Source: Rathayibacter caricis DSM 15933 (lineage in GTDB: Bacteria > Actinomycetota > Actinomycetes > Actinomycetales > Microbacteriaceae). From it: 64,000 nt of DNA. A program made the position numbers and the translations under genes. The notes under the pieces are model-generated. The model saw only the letters and a list, made by a program, of their open reading frames with translations. It made no database searches and was not told where the DNA came from. Below are positions 54,821-62,896 of the stretch, piece after piece; position 1 is the first letter of the stretch; each line of letters starts with the position of its first letter. The stretch lies in NCBI RefSeq assembly GCF_003044275.1, contig NZ_PZPL01000001.1, positions 3,472,001 through 3,536,000 of the forward strand, in the 5' to 3' direction.

Positions 54821-54964
54821 CAGAAGTTGCGGTGAGCGCGCGCCGTTACCGCAACTTCTGCGGAAGCAGCACGGACGACGTCCGGCCCGCGCCTCAGCCA
54901 CCCACGCGCGTGTTCTTGGTTCCTCAGTAGTTGCGGTGAGCGCGCGCCGATACCGCAACTTCTG
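54821..54964. repeat. Two copies of a palindromic intergenic repeat
   Basis: Copy 1 (54821-54860) has perfect 13-bp arms CAGAAGTTGCGGT/ACCGCAACTTCTG. Copy 2 (54925-54964) differs by one base in the left arm (CAGTAGTTGCGGT). Both have GAGCGCGCGCCG loops and both are followed by CGGAAGCAGC. They lie 104 bp apart between convergent genes, probably as terminators, and look like recent duplicates. Confidence 0.7.
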
Positions 54965-54981
54965 CGGAAGCAGCGCCCCGC

Positions 54982-56403
54982 TCACCCCTCGCGCAGCCGC
55001 CGCCGGTTCACCTTCCCCGCGTCGCTGCGCAGCGGCTCCCGCTGCAGCCGCAGGGCACGCGGCGTCCGCGCCCGCCCGAGCCGCTCCCGCGCGAACGCGA
55101 GGAGCTCCTCCGCCCCCACGTCGGCCCGGTCGATGTCGACCACCGCCTCGATCGCCTGCCCCAGGTCCTCGTCGGGCACGCCGAACGCGACGGCCCCGCG
55201 CACGGCCGGATGCTCCTCCAGCACCCGCTCGATCTCGGCCGGGTGGATGCTCACCCCGCCGCGCAGCACGAGGTCGTCGACGCGGTCGAGCACGGTCAGC
55301 CGGCCGTCGGCGTCGAGCGACCCGAGGTCGCCGAGCGTGTCCCAGCCGTCCCCGGTCCGCCGCGACTCCCCGCCGAGGTAGCGGTACGCCGGCTCCGCGC
55401 CGCGCCGCATCCAGATCGTGCCCGGCCGCCCGACCGGCACCGGAGCCCCGTCCGCGTCGAGGATCCGCACCTCGGTCCCTCCGATCGGCCGACCGACGCT
55501 GCCCGGCCGCTCGAGCCACTCGTCGCCGCGGATCATCGTGAGCCCGTTCGACTCGCTCCCGGCGTACACCTCGACCACCGTCCGCGCCCCGACCCACTCG
55601 ATCAGCCCGCGCTTGTCGGCGGGCGGGCACGGCGAGCCCAGGTGCAGCACCGTCTCGAGCGAGGACACGTCGACGTCGCGGTGCCCCGGCCAGCGCAGCA
55701 GCCGATGGATGGTCGTGGGCACCAGCAGCGCCCAGGTCACCCGGTGCTCCTGGATCGCCGCGAGCACCCGCCCCTCGTCGAACCGGGGCAGGATCACGAG
55801 CCGCTGGCCCGTCAGCAGCCCGCGGAACGCGTAGGTGAACGTCGCCGAGTGGGTGAGCGGCCCCGCGACCAGCTGCACCCCCTCCCGCGGCAGGAACGCG
55901 GCGACCGGCTGCGTCGGATCCATGACGGCGGGCGCGGCGGCGAGCACGATCTTCGGTCGGCCGGTGCTGCCGGAGGAGGCGGGCGCCTTCCACGACGACG
56001 CGGCGGCGTCCGGCAGCGGCGCGTCCGGCAGCGCGGGGTCCGGCTCGTGCCCGGCCGGCACCGACGGCACCCCGTCCAGCGCGAAGCCGACCGTCAGCGC
56101 CGGCCGCGCGAGGTCGGCGATCTCCGCCCGCTCGCGCGGCGAGAGGTCCCTCGACAGCGGCAGCGGAGTCGCTCCCGCCTTCCAGATCGCCGCGCAGACC
56201 ACGACGAACTCGGCCGTGTTCGGCAGCGACACCGCGACGAGCGAGTCGTGCGCCACTCCGAGCGCCAGGTACGCGCGGGCGAGCCGCGTGCTCTCGGCCT
56301 CGAGCTCGCCGGCGGTGAGGGTGCGGTCGTCCGCGATCACCACGATCCGCTCCGGATCCGCCTCGGCGAGCGCCGTCACGCAGCGCGAGAAGGAGCGGCG
56401 CAT
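54982..56403 (-). CDS. AMP-binding enzyme (acyl-CoA synthetase-like) of the Nit1C-type cluster
   Basis: A 473-residue ANL-superfamily ligase. The P-loop is SSGSTGRPKIV, the A5 motif VEVYAGSESNG, the A7 motif RRTGDGWDTLGDLG, and the A10 lysine SDAGKVNRRRL. It would adenylate a carboxylate and probably form a CoA thioester; substrate unknown. Last gene of the minus-strand nitrilase operon: its ATG overlaps the glycosyltransferase stop by 1 bp, so it probably belongs to the same pathway. Confidence 0.87.
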   Translation of the reverse strand: MRRSFSRCVTALAEADPERIVVIADDRTLTAGELEAESTRLARAYLALGVAHDSLVAVSLPNTAEFVVVCAAIWKAGATPLPLSRDLSPRERAEIADLARPALTVGFALDGVPSVPAGHEPDPALPDAPLPDAAASSWKAPASSGSTGRPKIVLAAAPAVMDPTQPVAAFLPREGVQLVAGPLTHSATFTYAFRGLLTGQRLVILPRFDEGRVLAAIQEHRVTWALLVPTTIHRLLRWPGHRDVDVSSLETVLHLGSPCPPADKRGLIEWVGARTVVEVYAGSESNGLTMIRGDEWLERPGSVGRPIGGTEVRILDADGAPVPVGRPGTIWMRRGAEPAYRYLGGESRRTGDGWDTLGDLGSLDADGRLTVLDRVDDLVLRGGVSIHPAEIERVLEEHPAVRGAVAFGVPDEDLGQAIEAVVDIDRADVGAEELLAFARERLGRARTPRALRLQREPLRSDAGKVNRRRLREG

Positions 56404-57488
56404 CAGCTCGCGAGGTGCCGGCGGTAGAGGTCCTCGTGCCGGGCCGCGACGTCGCGCCAGTCGTGCGAGAAGGCGAGCGCCCGGCCGTCGCGCGGTGCCG
56501 ACCCCTCGAGCGCCGCCGCGAGCGCGGCCCGGATCCCCTCGACGTCCGATCCGTACGCCACCGTGTCGCCGAACACCTCCCGCAGCACCGGCAGATCTCG
56601 GGCGACGACGGGCACCCCGGCGGCGAGCGCCTCCATCGCCGCGAGACCGAAGCCCTCCTTGGTCGACACGAAGCCGAGCACCGAGGCACCGGCGACGAGC
56701 GGAGCGACCTCCTCCTCGGCCAGAGTGCCCAGCACGACGGGCGACACCCCGAGCTCGCGGGCCCGGCGCTCGAACTCCTCGCGGTAGGGCCGGTAGTCGA
56801 AGAGCGTCTCGCCTCCGCCGAAGACGAGCGCGGTGCCCGGAGCGAGGCGGGCGTGCGCCTCGAGCAGGTCGATGCTGCCCTTGCGCGGCTCGATGCCGCC
56901 GAGGGCGAGCACGTACGGGCCAAGCCGGGCGCGCCAGGCCAGCGCCGCGTCGCTCCCGGCGGCGCCCACGAACCGCGCCGCGTCCACTCCGTTCGGGATC
57001 ACCTCCGCTCGCCGTCCCCATCCGGCCGCCACGTCGTCGGCCACCGCCTGCGACACGCAGACGAGCGCCGCCGGGGCGACCAGGGCGCGCTCGTGGCACG
57101 CGACGAGCGCCGGAGTCGTGAACTCGTCGAGGTGATGCACCGTGCGCAGCAGTCCGCCGGGGCCCGCGAATCCGGCGTCCAGCGCCGCGTTCGCCGAGAT
57201 GCAGTCCTGCGCGTGCACGACGTCGGCCTCGCCGCCGAGCGCCGCGGCCATCGCGGCGAGCGAGCGGACGATGCGGTCGCCGACGCTCTCGTCGTCGCGC
57301 GCCGCGAACGGCACGACCCGCACCCGCACCGCCGGCGCGACCGGCCGGAAGAACGCGTCGTCGCCCCCGCGCCCGAGCGTCCACACCGTCACCTCGTGGC
57401 CGCGGCCGGCGAGCGCCTCCGCGAGGGCGAGGGTGTGCACGACTCCCCCGCGCGGCCGGGTCGAGTACGTCAGCAGCGCGATCCGCAC
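56403..57488 (-). CDS. MSMEG_0565-family glycosyltransferase
   Basis: A 361-residue GT4 enzyme. MRIALLTYSTRPRGGVVHTLALAEAL is characteristic of the MSMEG_0565 family, whose members sit in the nitrilase cluster of several bacteria. The middle has TVHHLDEFTTPAL, and the donor domain has VLALGGIEPRKGSIDLLEA and FVSTKEGFGLAAMEALAAGVPVV with the EX7E motif. It may glycosylate a cluster product. Located 4 bp after the second nitrilase-like gene. Confidence 0.92.
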   Translation of the reverse strand: MRIALLTYSTRPRGGVVHTLALAEALAGRGHEVTVWTLGRGGDDAFFRPVAPAVRVRVVPFAARDDESVGDRIVRSLAAMAAALGGEADVVHAQDCISANAALDAGFAGPGGLLRTVHHLDEFTTPALVACHERALVAPAALVCVSQAVADDVAAGWGRRAEVIPNGVDAARFVGAAGSDAALAWRARLGPYVLALGGIEPRKGSIDLLEAHARLAPGTALVFGGGETLFDYRPYREEFERRARELGVSPVVLGTLAEEEVAPLVAGASVLGFVSTKEGFGLAAMEALAAGVPVVARDLPVLREVFGDTVAYGSDVEGIRAALAAALEGSAPRDGRALAFSHDWRDVAARHEDLYRRHLAS

Positions 57489-57492
57489 GCCG

Positions 57493-58359
57493 TCAGCCCT
57501 CGTCGGCCGCGAGCCGCACGCCGGGGTGGTAGCTGTGCTCCGCCCGATCGCGGAGGTGGTCCATGCTGCGGCGGGCCCGGGCGACGGAGGCGGCGACGTC
57601 GTCCGTCGCGGTCGCGAGCCCGCCCTTCGCCCAGGTCTTCGCCACGATCTCGCCCGCCGGATCGACGACCTTCGCCTGGCCGAGGAAGCGCAGCCCGCCC
57701 AGCACCCCGGTCTGGTTCGAGGACACGAGGTACACCTGGTTCTCGGCCGCCCGCGCGCAGTCGTAGAGGTCGAACAGGTGCGCCTGGCGGTCGTTGCGGA
57801 TGCGGTCGGAACGGTCGGTCACGCTGGCGGGCCACGCGCTCAGGCAGCAGAGGATCTCGGCCCCGTCCAGCGCGAGCGAGCGCGCCGACTCCGGGAACGT
57901 CTTGTCGAAGTCGATCATCATGCCGATCCGCCCGACCGGGCTGTCGAAGGCGCCGAAGCGGTCGCCCGGCGCGTACACCCGCGACTCCCCCAGCGGCAGG
58001 TGGACCTTCCGGTGCGTGCCGATGACCTCACCGCCCTGCACGCAGACGGCGGAGTTGTAGCGCCGCGCCTCCCCGCCCTCGAGGGCCCGCTCGGCGATGC
58101 CGAAGCAGACCGTCATGTCGCCGGCCATCTCGGCGACCGCCGCCACCTCCGGCCCGTCCACCTCGACCGCCTCCGGCAGATCGTCCGGACCCGGGTGGTG
58201 CAGGTCGAGCAGGTAGCCGCCGAGCGTGGCGTCGGGGAGCACGAGCAGGTCGATCCCGCGCTCGCGGGCGCTGGCGATCATCCCGGGCAGCTTCACGAGG
58301 GTCCGCTCGAGGTCGCGGCCGAAGTGCGCCGCGACGGCGGCCATGGTGATCGTCGTCAT
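57493..58359 (-). CDS. Nitrilase-superfamily protein with altered catalytic triad
   Basis: A 288-residue carbon-nitrogen hydrolase homologue, paralogous to the nitrilase at 59956-60834. The Glu-Lys-Cys triad is changed. The segment that reads LPEAAIGG in the paralogue is LPDATLGG here, and LQICYDKAFPE is MMIDFDKTFPE, so the nucleophilic Cys is replaced by Asp and the Glu by Asp. The Lys region HRKVHLPLGE is intact. It is therefore unlikely to work as a nitrilase by the thioimidate mechanism; it may be a regulatory or scaffold partner, or catalyse something else. It follows the flavoprotein gene and is in the operon. Confidence 0.9.
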   Translation of the reverse strand: MTTITMAAVAAHFGRDLERTLVKLPGMIASARERGIDLLVLPDATLGGYLLDLHHPGPDDLPEAVEVDGPEVAAVAEMAGDMTVCFGIAERALEGGEARRYNSAVCVQGGEVIGTHRKVHLPLGESRVYAPGDRFGAFDSPVGRIGMMIDFDKTFPESARSLALDGAEILCCLSAWPASVTDRSDRIRNDRQAHLFDLYDCARAAENQVYLVSSNQTGVLGGLRFLGQAKVVDPAGEIVAKTWAKGGLATATDDVAASVARARRSMDHLRDRAEHSYHPGVRLAADEG

Positions 58360-58398
58360 GGTCCTCTTCCCGGCGACCGGCCCCGCGACCGGTGGGCG

Positions 58399-59673
58399 TC
58401 ACCGTACCGCGGTGCTCTCGAGCCGGTCCAGTCGGCGTCCGGAGCGCAGCTGCTCCGCGACGTGGCCCGCGTCGCGCGCGATGGCCTCGAAGCGTCCGGA
58501 GCCCCAGGTGTGCAGCCAGGGCAGGCCCAGGAAGAAGAGCCCCGGCACGGACGTGGCACCCCGGCGGTGCGTCGGGTGCCCCGCTCCGTCGAAGACGCCG
58601 ACCTGCACCCAGGAGTAGTCGGAGCGGAAGCCGACCGCCCAGATCACGCTCGTGATCCCGCTCGCCGCGAGGTCGAGCTCCTCGATCTCGCGCTCCGGCC
58701 GCCAGACGGGGACGTACCGCGCCTCGGTCGGCGCCGCCACTCCCGAGCGCTCGATGTAGGCGTCGATGTCGTTCTTGATCGACTCCGCCACCGAGTCCGC
58801 GTAGTCCAGCGACGCCTCCGCCGTCGGCGCGAAGCGCAGCACCCCGCCGTCGACCTTCTGCAGCCGGCCGTAGAGGTGCATGCCGTCGCGTGCGAAGGCT
58901 CGGAGGTCGATGTCTCGGCCGCCGTCGCGGCCGGTCACGTAGTGGTTCGTCGACTCCCGCTTCGAGAGGCCGCCGACCTGCGCGTGCACGGGCACGTCGT
59001 AGACGCCCATGTCCGCGAGCCAGGCGACGCAGTCGCGCCCGCGGTAGAAGCGGGCGACCCGCGGAGCCGTGCCGAGCGCCAGGTGCACCTCGCGGCCCTC
59101 GAGGAACAGGTCCTCCGCGATCTGCGCGCCCGACTGACCGGAGCCGACGACGAGCACACCGCCCTCGGGCAGGTCGGCCGCCGAGCGGTAGTCGGCCGAG
59201 TGCAGCTGCGCGACGGAGTCGGGGATCCGCTGCGCCACGGCCGGCAGCACCGGGCGATGGTAGCCGCCGGTGGCCACGACGACGCGGTCGGCCGTGATCG
59301 TGCCGCGCGAGGTGACGACCTCGAACCCGCCGCCCTCGCGCTCGCGCATCCGCAGCACCTCGGTGCCCTCGGCCACCGGCGCGTCGAACGACTCGGCGTA
59401 GCGGCGGACCCACACGTGGACCTCGTCGCGCGTCATGAACCCGTCGGGGTCGTCGCCGTCGTACGGGTAGCCGGGCAGACGGCACTGCCAGTTCGGCGTG
59501 ACCAGCGTGAAGTTGCTCCACCGCCGGTCGAGCCAGTCGTGCGCGATCGTGTCGCGCTCGATCACCAGGTGGTCGATCCCGTCGTCGGTGAGGTGGCGGC
59601 TGATCGAGAGGCCGGCCTGGCCCGCTCCGATCACGGCGACCTCGACGTGCCGGCCGTTCTCGAGCGCGGTCAC
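58399..59673 (-). CDS. MSMEG_0569-family flavin-dependent oxidoreductase
   Basis: A 424-residue FAD/NADPH monooxygenase-like protein. FAD site VAVIGAGQAGLSISRHL, second Rossmann LVVGSGQSGAQIAEDLFLEGREVHLAL, and FMO-like RFYRGRDCVAWLADMGVYD; ending SGRFEAIARDAGHVAEQLRSG. The family is defined by its location in the nitrilase/radical-SAM cluster. Probably hydroxylates or oxidises a nitrogenous or nitrile-bearing intermediate; substrate unproven. GTG start overlaps the MSMEG_0570-type gene by 4 bp. Confidence 0.92.
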   Translation of the reverse strand: MTALENGRHVEVAVIGAGQAGLSISRHLTDDGIDHLVIERDTIAHDWLDRRWSNFTLVTPNWQCRLPGYPYDGDDPDGFMTRDEVHVWVRRYAESFDAPVAEGTEVLRMREREGGGFEVVTSRGTITADRVVVATGGYHRPVLPAVAQRIPDSVAQLHSADYRSAADLPEGGVLVVGSGQSGAQIAEDLFLEGREVHLALGTAPRVARFYRGRDCVAWLADMGVYDVPVHAQVGGLSKRESTNHYVTGRDGGRDIDLRAFARDGMHLYGRLQKVDGGVLRFAPTAEASLDYADSVAESIKNDIDAYIERSGVAAPTEARYVPVWRPEREIEELDLAASGITSVIWAVGFRSDYSWVQVGVFDGAGHPTHRRGATSVPGLFFLGLPWLHTWGSGRFEAIARDAGHVAEQLRSGRRLDRLESTAVR

Positions 59674-59963
59674 GAGGGCACCGCCGGCGGATCCATGGCC
59701 AGCACGCGGACGCGTCCGCCGTCGAAGCGGGCGGCCGCGGCGACGATGTCCGCCTCCTGCTGCATCGCAGAGGTGCAGGCGAAGCCGAACTTCGCGCGGA
59801 CGCGGTCGCTCGCGATCCGCAGGGCCTCGCTCGAGCGGCCGACGAACTCCTCGAGCGGGTAGCTCTCGCCCGCGGCGAGGAAGTCGTGCATCACCAGGCT
59901 CGGCGAGTAGCAGCGCTCCTCGACGCCGTCGGGCCAGCGGACGGAGAAGGTCATCTCAGGCAT
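59670..59963 (-). CDS. MSMEG_0570-family nitrogen starvation response protein
   Basis: A 97-residue protein starting MTFSVRWPDGVEERCYSPSL (after MPE), with FLAAGESYPLEEFVGRSSEAL and KFGFACTSAMQQ. This pattern matches the small protein of the nitrilase cluster known as MSMEG_0570. Biochemical function is unknown. The ATG overlaps the nitrilase end by 8 bp, and its own end overlaps the flavoprotein start by 4 bp. Confidence 0.92.
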   Translation of the reverse strand: MPEMTFSVRWPDGVEERCYSPSLVMHDFLAAGESYPLEEFVGRSSEALRIASDRVRAKFGFACTSAMQQEADIVAAAARFDGGRVRVLAMDPPAVPS

Positions 59964-60834
59964 GGACGAGGCCCCCGCTCCAGACCCGGTCGATGTCGTA
60001 CGCGTCGGGGCGGCGGTCGCGCAGGTGGAACATGCCGCCGCGCATCGCCTCGAAGGTGCCCTGCACGTCGATCTCGGCGACGGCCATCCCCGAGCCCAGC
60101 AGCGTCGTCGCGAGGATGTTGCCGCCCGGATCCACGACCTTCGCGTTGCCGACGTAGCGCAGCGACCCGAACGTGCCCGACTGGTTCGACGCCATCCAGA
60201 ACACCTGGTTGTCGAGCGCCCGGGCGATGTCGAACTGGTTGAACCGGTAGGTCCAGCGGTCCTCCTGCAGGTTCTCGGCCGTCGCCGTGCGCGCGGCCGG
60301 CCACGCCGAGAGCGAGGCGATGATCTCGGCGCCGTCGAGCGCCATCGAGCGCGCCGCCTCCGGGAACGCCTTGTCGTAGCAGATCTGCAGGCCGACGCGG
60401 CCGACCGGGGTGTCGTGCACCGCGTAGCCAGGGCCCGGCGAGTACGACATGTGCTCGCCCAGCGGCTGGTGCACCTTGCGATAGCTGCCGTAGATCTGCC
60501 CGCCGTCCAGCAGCGCCGCCGCGTTGTACCGCGTCTCGCCGTCCTCGTCGAGCTCGCAGAAGCCGATCGCGACGAGCAGGTCGCCCGCGATCTCCTGCAC
60601 CCGACGCAGCTCCGGCCCGTCGAGCGAGATCGCCGGCGGCAGGGAGCGCGTGGTGGTGCGGAGAGTGTCGCCGTGGTTGCCGAGCGAGGAGAGGTAGCCG
60701 CCGATCGCGGCCTCGGGCAGCGCGAGGAACTCGACGCGCTTCTCCCTCGCCTCGTCGGCGAGCGCCTGGATGAGCGCGTAGTTCTGGTCGAGGTCGCGGG
60801 TGAAGTTGGCCGCGACGGATCCGACGACGGTCAT
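59956..60834 (-). CDS. Nit6803-family nitrilase
   Basis: A 292-residue nitrilase. The catalytic triad is intact: Glu in LPEAAIGG, Lys in YRKVHQPLGE, Cys in LQICYDKAFPE. The family (Synechocystis sll0784/Nit6803) hydrolyses nitriles to acid plus ammonia; the cluster has been linked to cyanide or nitrile nitrogen assimilation in other bacteria. It follows the MSMEG_0572-type gene by 9 bp and precedes the MSMEG_0570-type gene. Confidence 0.93.
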   Translation of the reverse strand: MTVVGSVAANFTRDLDQNYALIQALADEAREKRVEFLALPEAAIGGYLSSLGNHGDTLRTTTRSLPPAISLDGPELRRVQEIAGDLLVAIGFCELDEDGETRYNAAALLDGGQIYGSYRKVHQPLGEHMSYSPGPGYAVHDTPVGRVGLQICYDKAFPEAARSMALDGAEIIASLSAWPAARTATAENLQEDRWTYRFNQFDIARALDNQVFWMASNQSGTFGSLRYVGNAKVVDPGGNILATTLLGSGMAVAEIDVQGTFEAMRGGMFHLRDRRPDAYDIDRVWSGGLVHA

Positions 60835-60843
60835 CGCGGGCGC

Positions 60844-61368
60844 CTAGAGGTTGTAGGTGGAGTTGATGATGGCGCCCTTGCGGGCGTAGTGGATGACGGC
60901 GTCCTGCACGTCGAGCGGGTGGCACGGGATCGTGCCCTCGATCAGGTCCTCCTCGCGGAGTCCGTGCAGCGCCATGCCGAAGCGGCAGACGAAGACGCGG
61001 TTCCCCTCGTCGATGAACGTCTTCAGCGCGTTGTTGATGTTCTGCTCGCCCGGGAAGCCGGAGTCGCCGACCGTGGGGAAGCCGCGGGTCGCCATCGCGT
61101 TGATCGTGCCGGGGCCGTAGAAGTAGACGGCCGACTCGAAGCCCTTCCGGGCGGCGCGGGTCGCCTGCAGGATCGCGACGAAGCTGACGGAGGACTCGTG
61201 GGCGATGCCGTGCACGAGCGTGAAGTAGGACTGGCCGGGCTCGGCCTGGTAATCGGGGAACACCTTGGTGGAGCCGTAGAGGTTGCTGCCGTTCGGGAGC
61301 GACGGGTGCGCGATCTCGGAGCGCGACTTCTCGATGTTGGCGGTGATCTGGTCTTCGATGTCGGACAC
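60844..61368 (-). CDS. MSMEG_0572/Sll0783-family nitrogen starvation response protein
   Basis: A 174-residue protein: NLYGSTKVFPDYQAEPGQSY, FVAILQATRAARKGFESAVY and EGTIPCHPLDVQDAVIHYAR. It matches the Sll0783/MSMEG_0572 family, DsrE-like in part (TINAMATRGFPTVG), first gene of the nitrilase operon in many genomes. Function unknown. GTG at 61368 chosen because GGAGG lies 6 nt upstream; a longer ATG start at 61458 would add 30 unlikely residues. A GlnR-like box is 219 bp upstream. Confidence 0.92.
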   Translation of the reverse strand: MSDIEDQITANIEKSRSEIAHPSLPNGSNLYGSTKVFPDYQAEPGQSYFTLVHGIAHESSVSFVAILQATRAARKGFESAVYFYGPGTINAMATRGFPTVGDSGFPGEQNINNALKTFIDEGNRVFVCRFGMALHGLREEDLIEGTIPCHPLDVQDAVIHYARKGAIINSTYNL

Positions 61369-61586
61369 GGGAACCTCCGGGGTTCGTCGAGTGCCTGCGC
61401 CGAGGGGCGCAGGTGCGAGGGGGGACGACCGCGCCTGAGCACGGTGCGAGTCGAGCAAGGACAGGAGAGCCGGTGATGCGGTCGTGCTGTGATGCGGGTG
61501 TCGCTCGGGGCGGATCCGGACGAGCGGAGCGACGGGGCCGGGTCGTCGAGGACGCCTCCCGGTACCGATCAGTCAAGGCCGCTCCT

Positions 61587-61624
61587 GTTTCCGTGTGGTT
61601 TCGAGCGGAAGAAGCCTGCGTTAC
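61587..61624 (-). promoter_or_regulatory. GlnR-like box for the minus-strand nitrilase operon
   Basis: Read on the minus strand, four 5-mers spaced by exactly 6 bp are GTAAC, TTCTT, GAAAC and GAAAC. The actinobacterial GlnR consensus is GTNAC, GAAAC, GTNAC, GAAAC with 6-bp gaps. The outer two match fully, the third has one mismatch, and the second is poor. Confidence 0.65.
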
Positions 61625-61642
61625 ACGACAGCCGTCGCGGAT

Positions 61643-61680
61643 GTAACACGATCGCGTTCCCGATGTCATCGTTCGGAAAC
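61643..61680 (+). promoter_or_regulatory. GlnR-like box for the plus-strand radical-SAM operon
   Basis: Four 5-mers spaced by exactly 6 bp read GTAAC, GCGTT, GTCAT and GAAAC. First and last match the GlnR consensus fully, the third has one mismatch, the second is poor. A -10-like TCTAAT follows after 10 bp, a position suited to activation under nitrogen limitation. Confidence 0.68.
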
Positions 61681-61759
61681 ACCCGGCGCCTCTAATGGGT
61701 GCTCACGGCGACGGACGTCCGCGCCGCGCACCGCTCGACTCGATGCACCGAGGAGCCCC

Positions 61760-62896
61760 ATGACCGATCTGCAGATGCCCCGCCTGCGCACCGCCTCGCA
61801 CTCCGTCCCGTCCGACTCCGCCGACTCGTCCTGCGGAGCGACTCCGCTGCGCACCCGCGTCGACATCGCCCTGCAGGGCATCCGCGTCGACGCCCCCGTG
61901 CACCGCGAGGCGGGAGCCGGCCCGAGCGACGACGGCCACGTCGTGCTCGGCGGCCTCGGCGCCGCGATCCCCGTGAACCCGCGCAGCCCCTACTCCGTCA
62001 CCAACGGCCGCCTGCTGCTCGACGGCGCCGACATCGGCCTGGACGTCGAGCCGGTGAAGCGCCCGCGCTTCTACGACCTCGCGACCGCCGAGGGCGTCTC
62101 GTACGAGAAGATCGCCCGGCTGCACGGCCGCAACATCCTCGCCACCACCGTCGTGCAGACCTGCATGCGCTACGACGAGGCCGAGCGCTGCCGCTTCTGC
62201 GCCATCGAGGCGTCCCTGAAGAACGACTCGACCATCGCGGTGAAGACCCCCGCGCAGCTCGCCGAGGTCGCCGAGGCAGCCGCGCGGCTCGACGGCATCC
62301 GCCAGATGGTGATGACGACCGGCACTTCCAAGGGCCGCGACCGCGGCGCCCGCCACCTCGCCCGCTGCGTCCGCGCCGTGCTCGAGGCCGTGCCCGGGCT
62401 GCCGATCCAGGTGCAGTGCGAACCGCCCGAGGATCTCGCGGCGCTGCAGGAGCTCAAGGACGCCGGCGCCCTCTCGATCGGCATCCACATCGAGTCGATG
62501 GACGACGACATCCGCCGCCGCTGGACCCCCGGCAAGGCCCGCGTCTCGACCGAGAAGTACAAGGAGGCGTGGGCGGAGGCCGTGCGGATCTTCGGCCGCA
62601 ACCAGGTCTCGACCTACCTCCTCGTCGGCCTCGGCGAGGACCCGGACCAGCTCGTGGCGAGCGCCGGCGAGCTGATCGAGATGGGGGTGTACCCGTTCGT
62701 CGTCCCGTTCCGCCCCCTGAAGGGCACGCTCGCGACGGAGGTGGACCACGTCCTCCCGCCCGCCGGCTCGCTCCTCGAGACGGTCAGCGAGCAGGTGGCC
62801 GCGCTGCTCATCGCCGCCGGCATGCTGTCGTCGGGCCAGAAGGCGGGCTGCGCCGCCTGCGGCGCGTGCGGCGTGCTGAAGACCGCCGGCGCCTGA
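61760..62896 (+). CDS. MSMEG_0568-family radical SAM protein
   Basis: A 378-residue radical SAM enzyme. The cluster-binding cysteines appear as TCMRYDEAERCRFC (C-x8-C-x2-C), not the usual CxxxCxxC, as known for this family. MTTGTSKGRDRG and VQCEPPEDL are typical SAM-barrel parts. A C-terminal GCAACGACG holds four Gly-flanked Cys, possibly an auxiliary cluster site. Its substrate in the nitrilase pathway is unproven. GAGGAG precedes the ATG. The stop overlaps the next start by 1 bp (TGATG). Confidence 0.92.
   Translation: MTDLQMPRLRTASHSVPSDSADSSCGATPLRTRVDIALQGIRVDAPVHREAGAGPSDDGHVVLGGLGAAIPVNPRSPYSVTNGRLLLDGADIGLDVEPVKRPRFYDLATAEGVSYEKIARLHGRNILATTVVQTCMRYDEAERCRFCAIEASLKNDSTIAVKTPAQLAEVAEAAARLDGIRQMVMTTGTSKGRDRGARHLARCVRAVLEAVPGLPIQVQCEPPEDLAALQELKDAGALSIGIHIESMDDDIRRRWTPGKARVSTEKYKEAWAEAVRIFGRNQVSTYLLVGLGEDPDQLVASAGELIEMGVYPFVVPFRPLKGTLATEVDHVLPPAGSLLETVSEQVAALLIAAGMLSSGQKAGCAACGACGVLKTAGA

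Larger units (their letters stand above)
61369..61759. promoter_or_regulatory. 391-bp divergent control region of the Nit1C-type cluster
   Basis: No gene is supported here. It contains two inverted GlnR-like boxes (61587-61624 and 61643-61680) with GTTAC/GTAAC 18 bp apart at the centre. TCTAAT (61691-61696) is a one-mismatch -10, 10 bp beyond the right box, and would place the box near -40 of the plus transcript. Confidence 0.7.
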
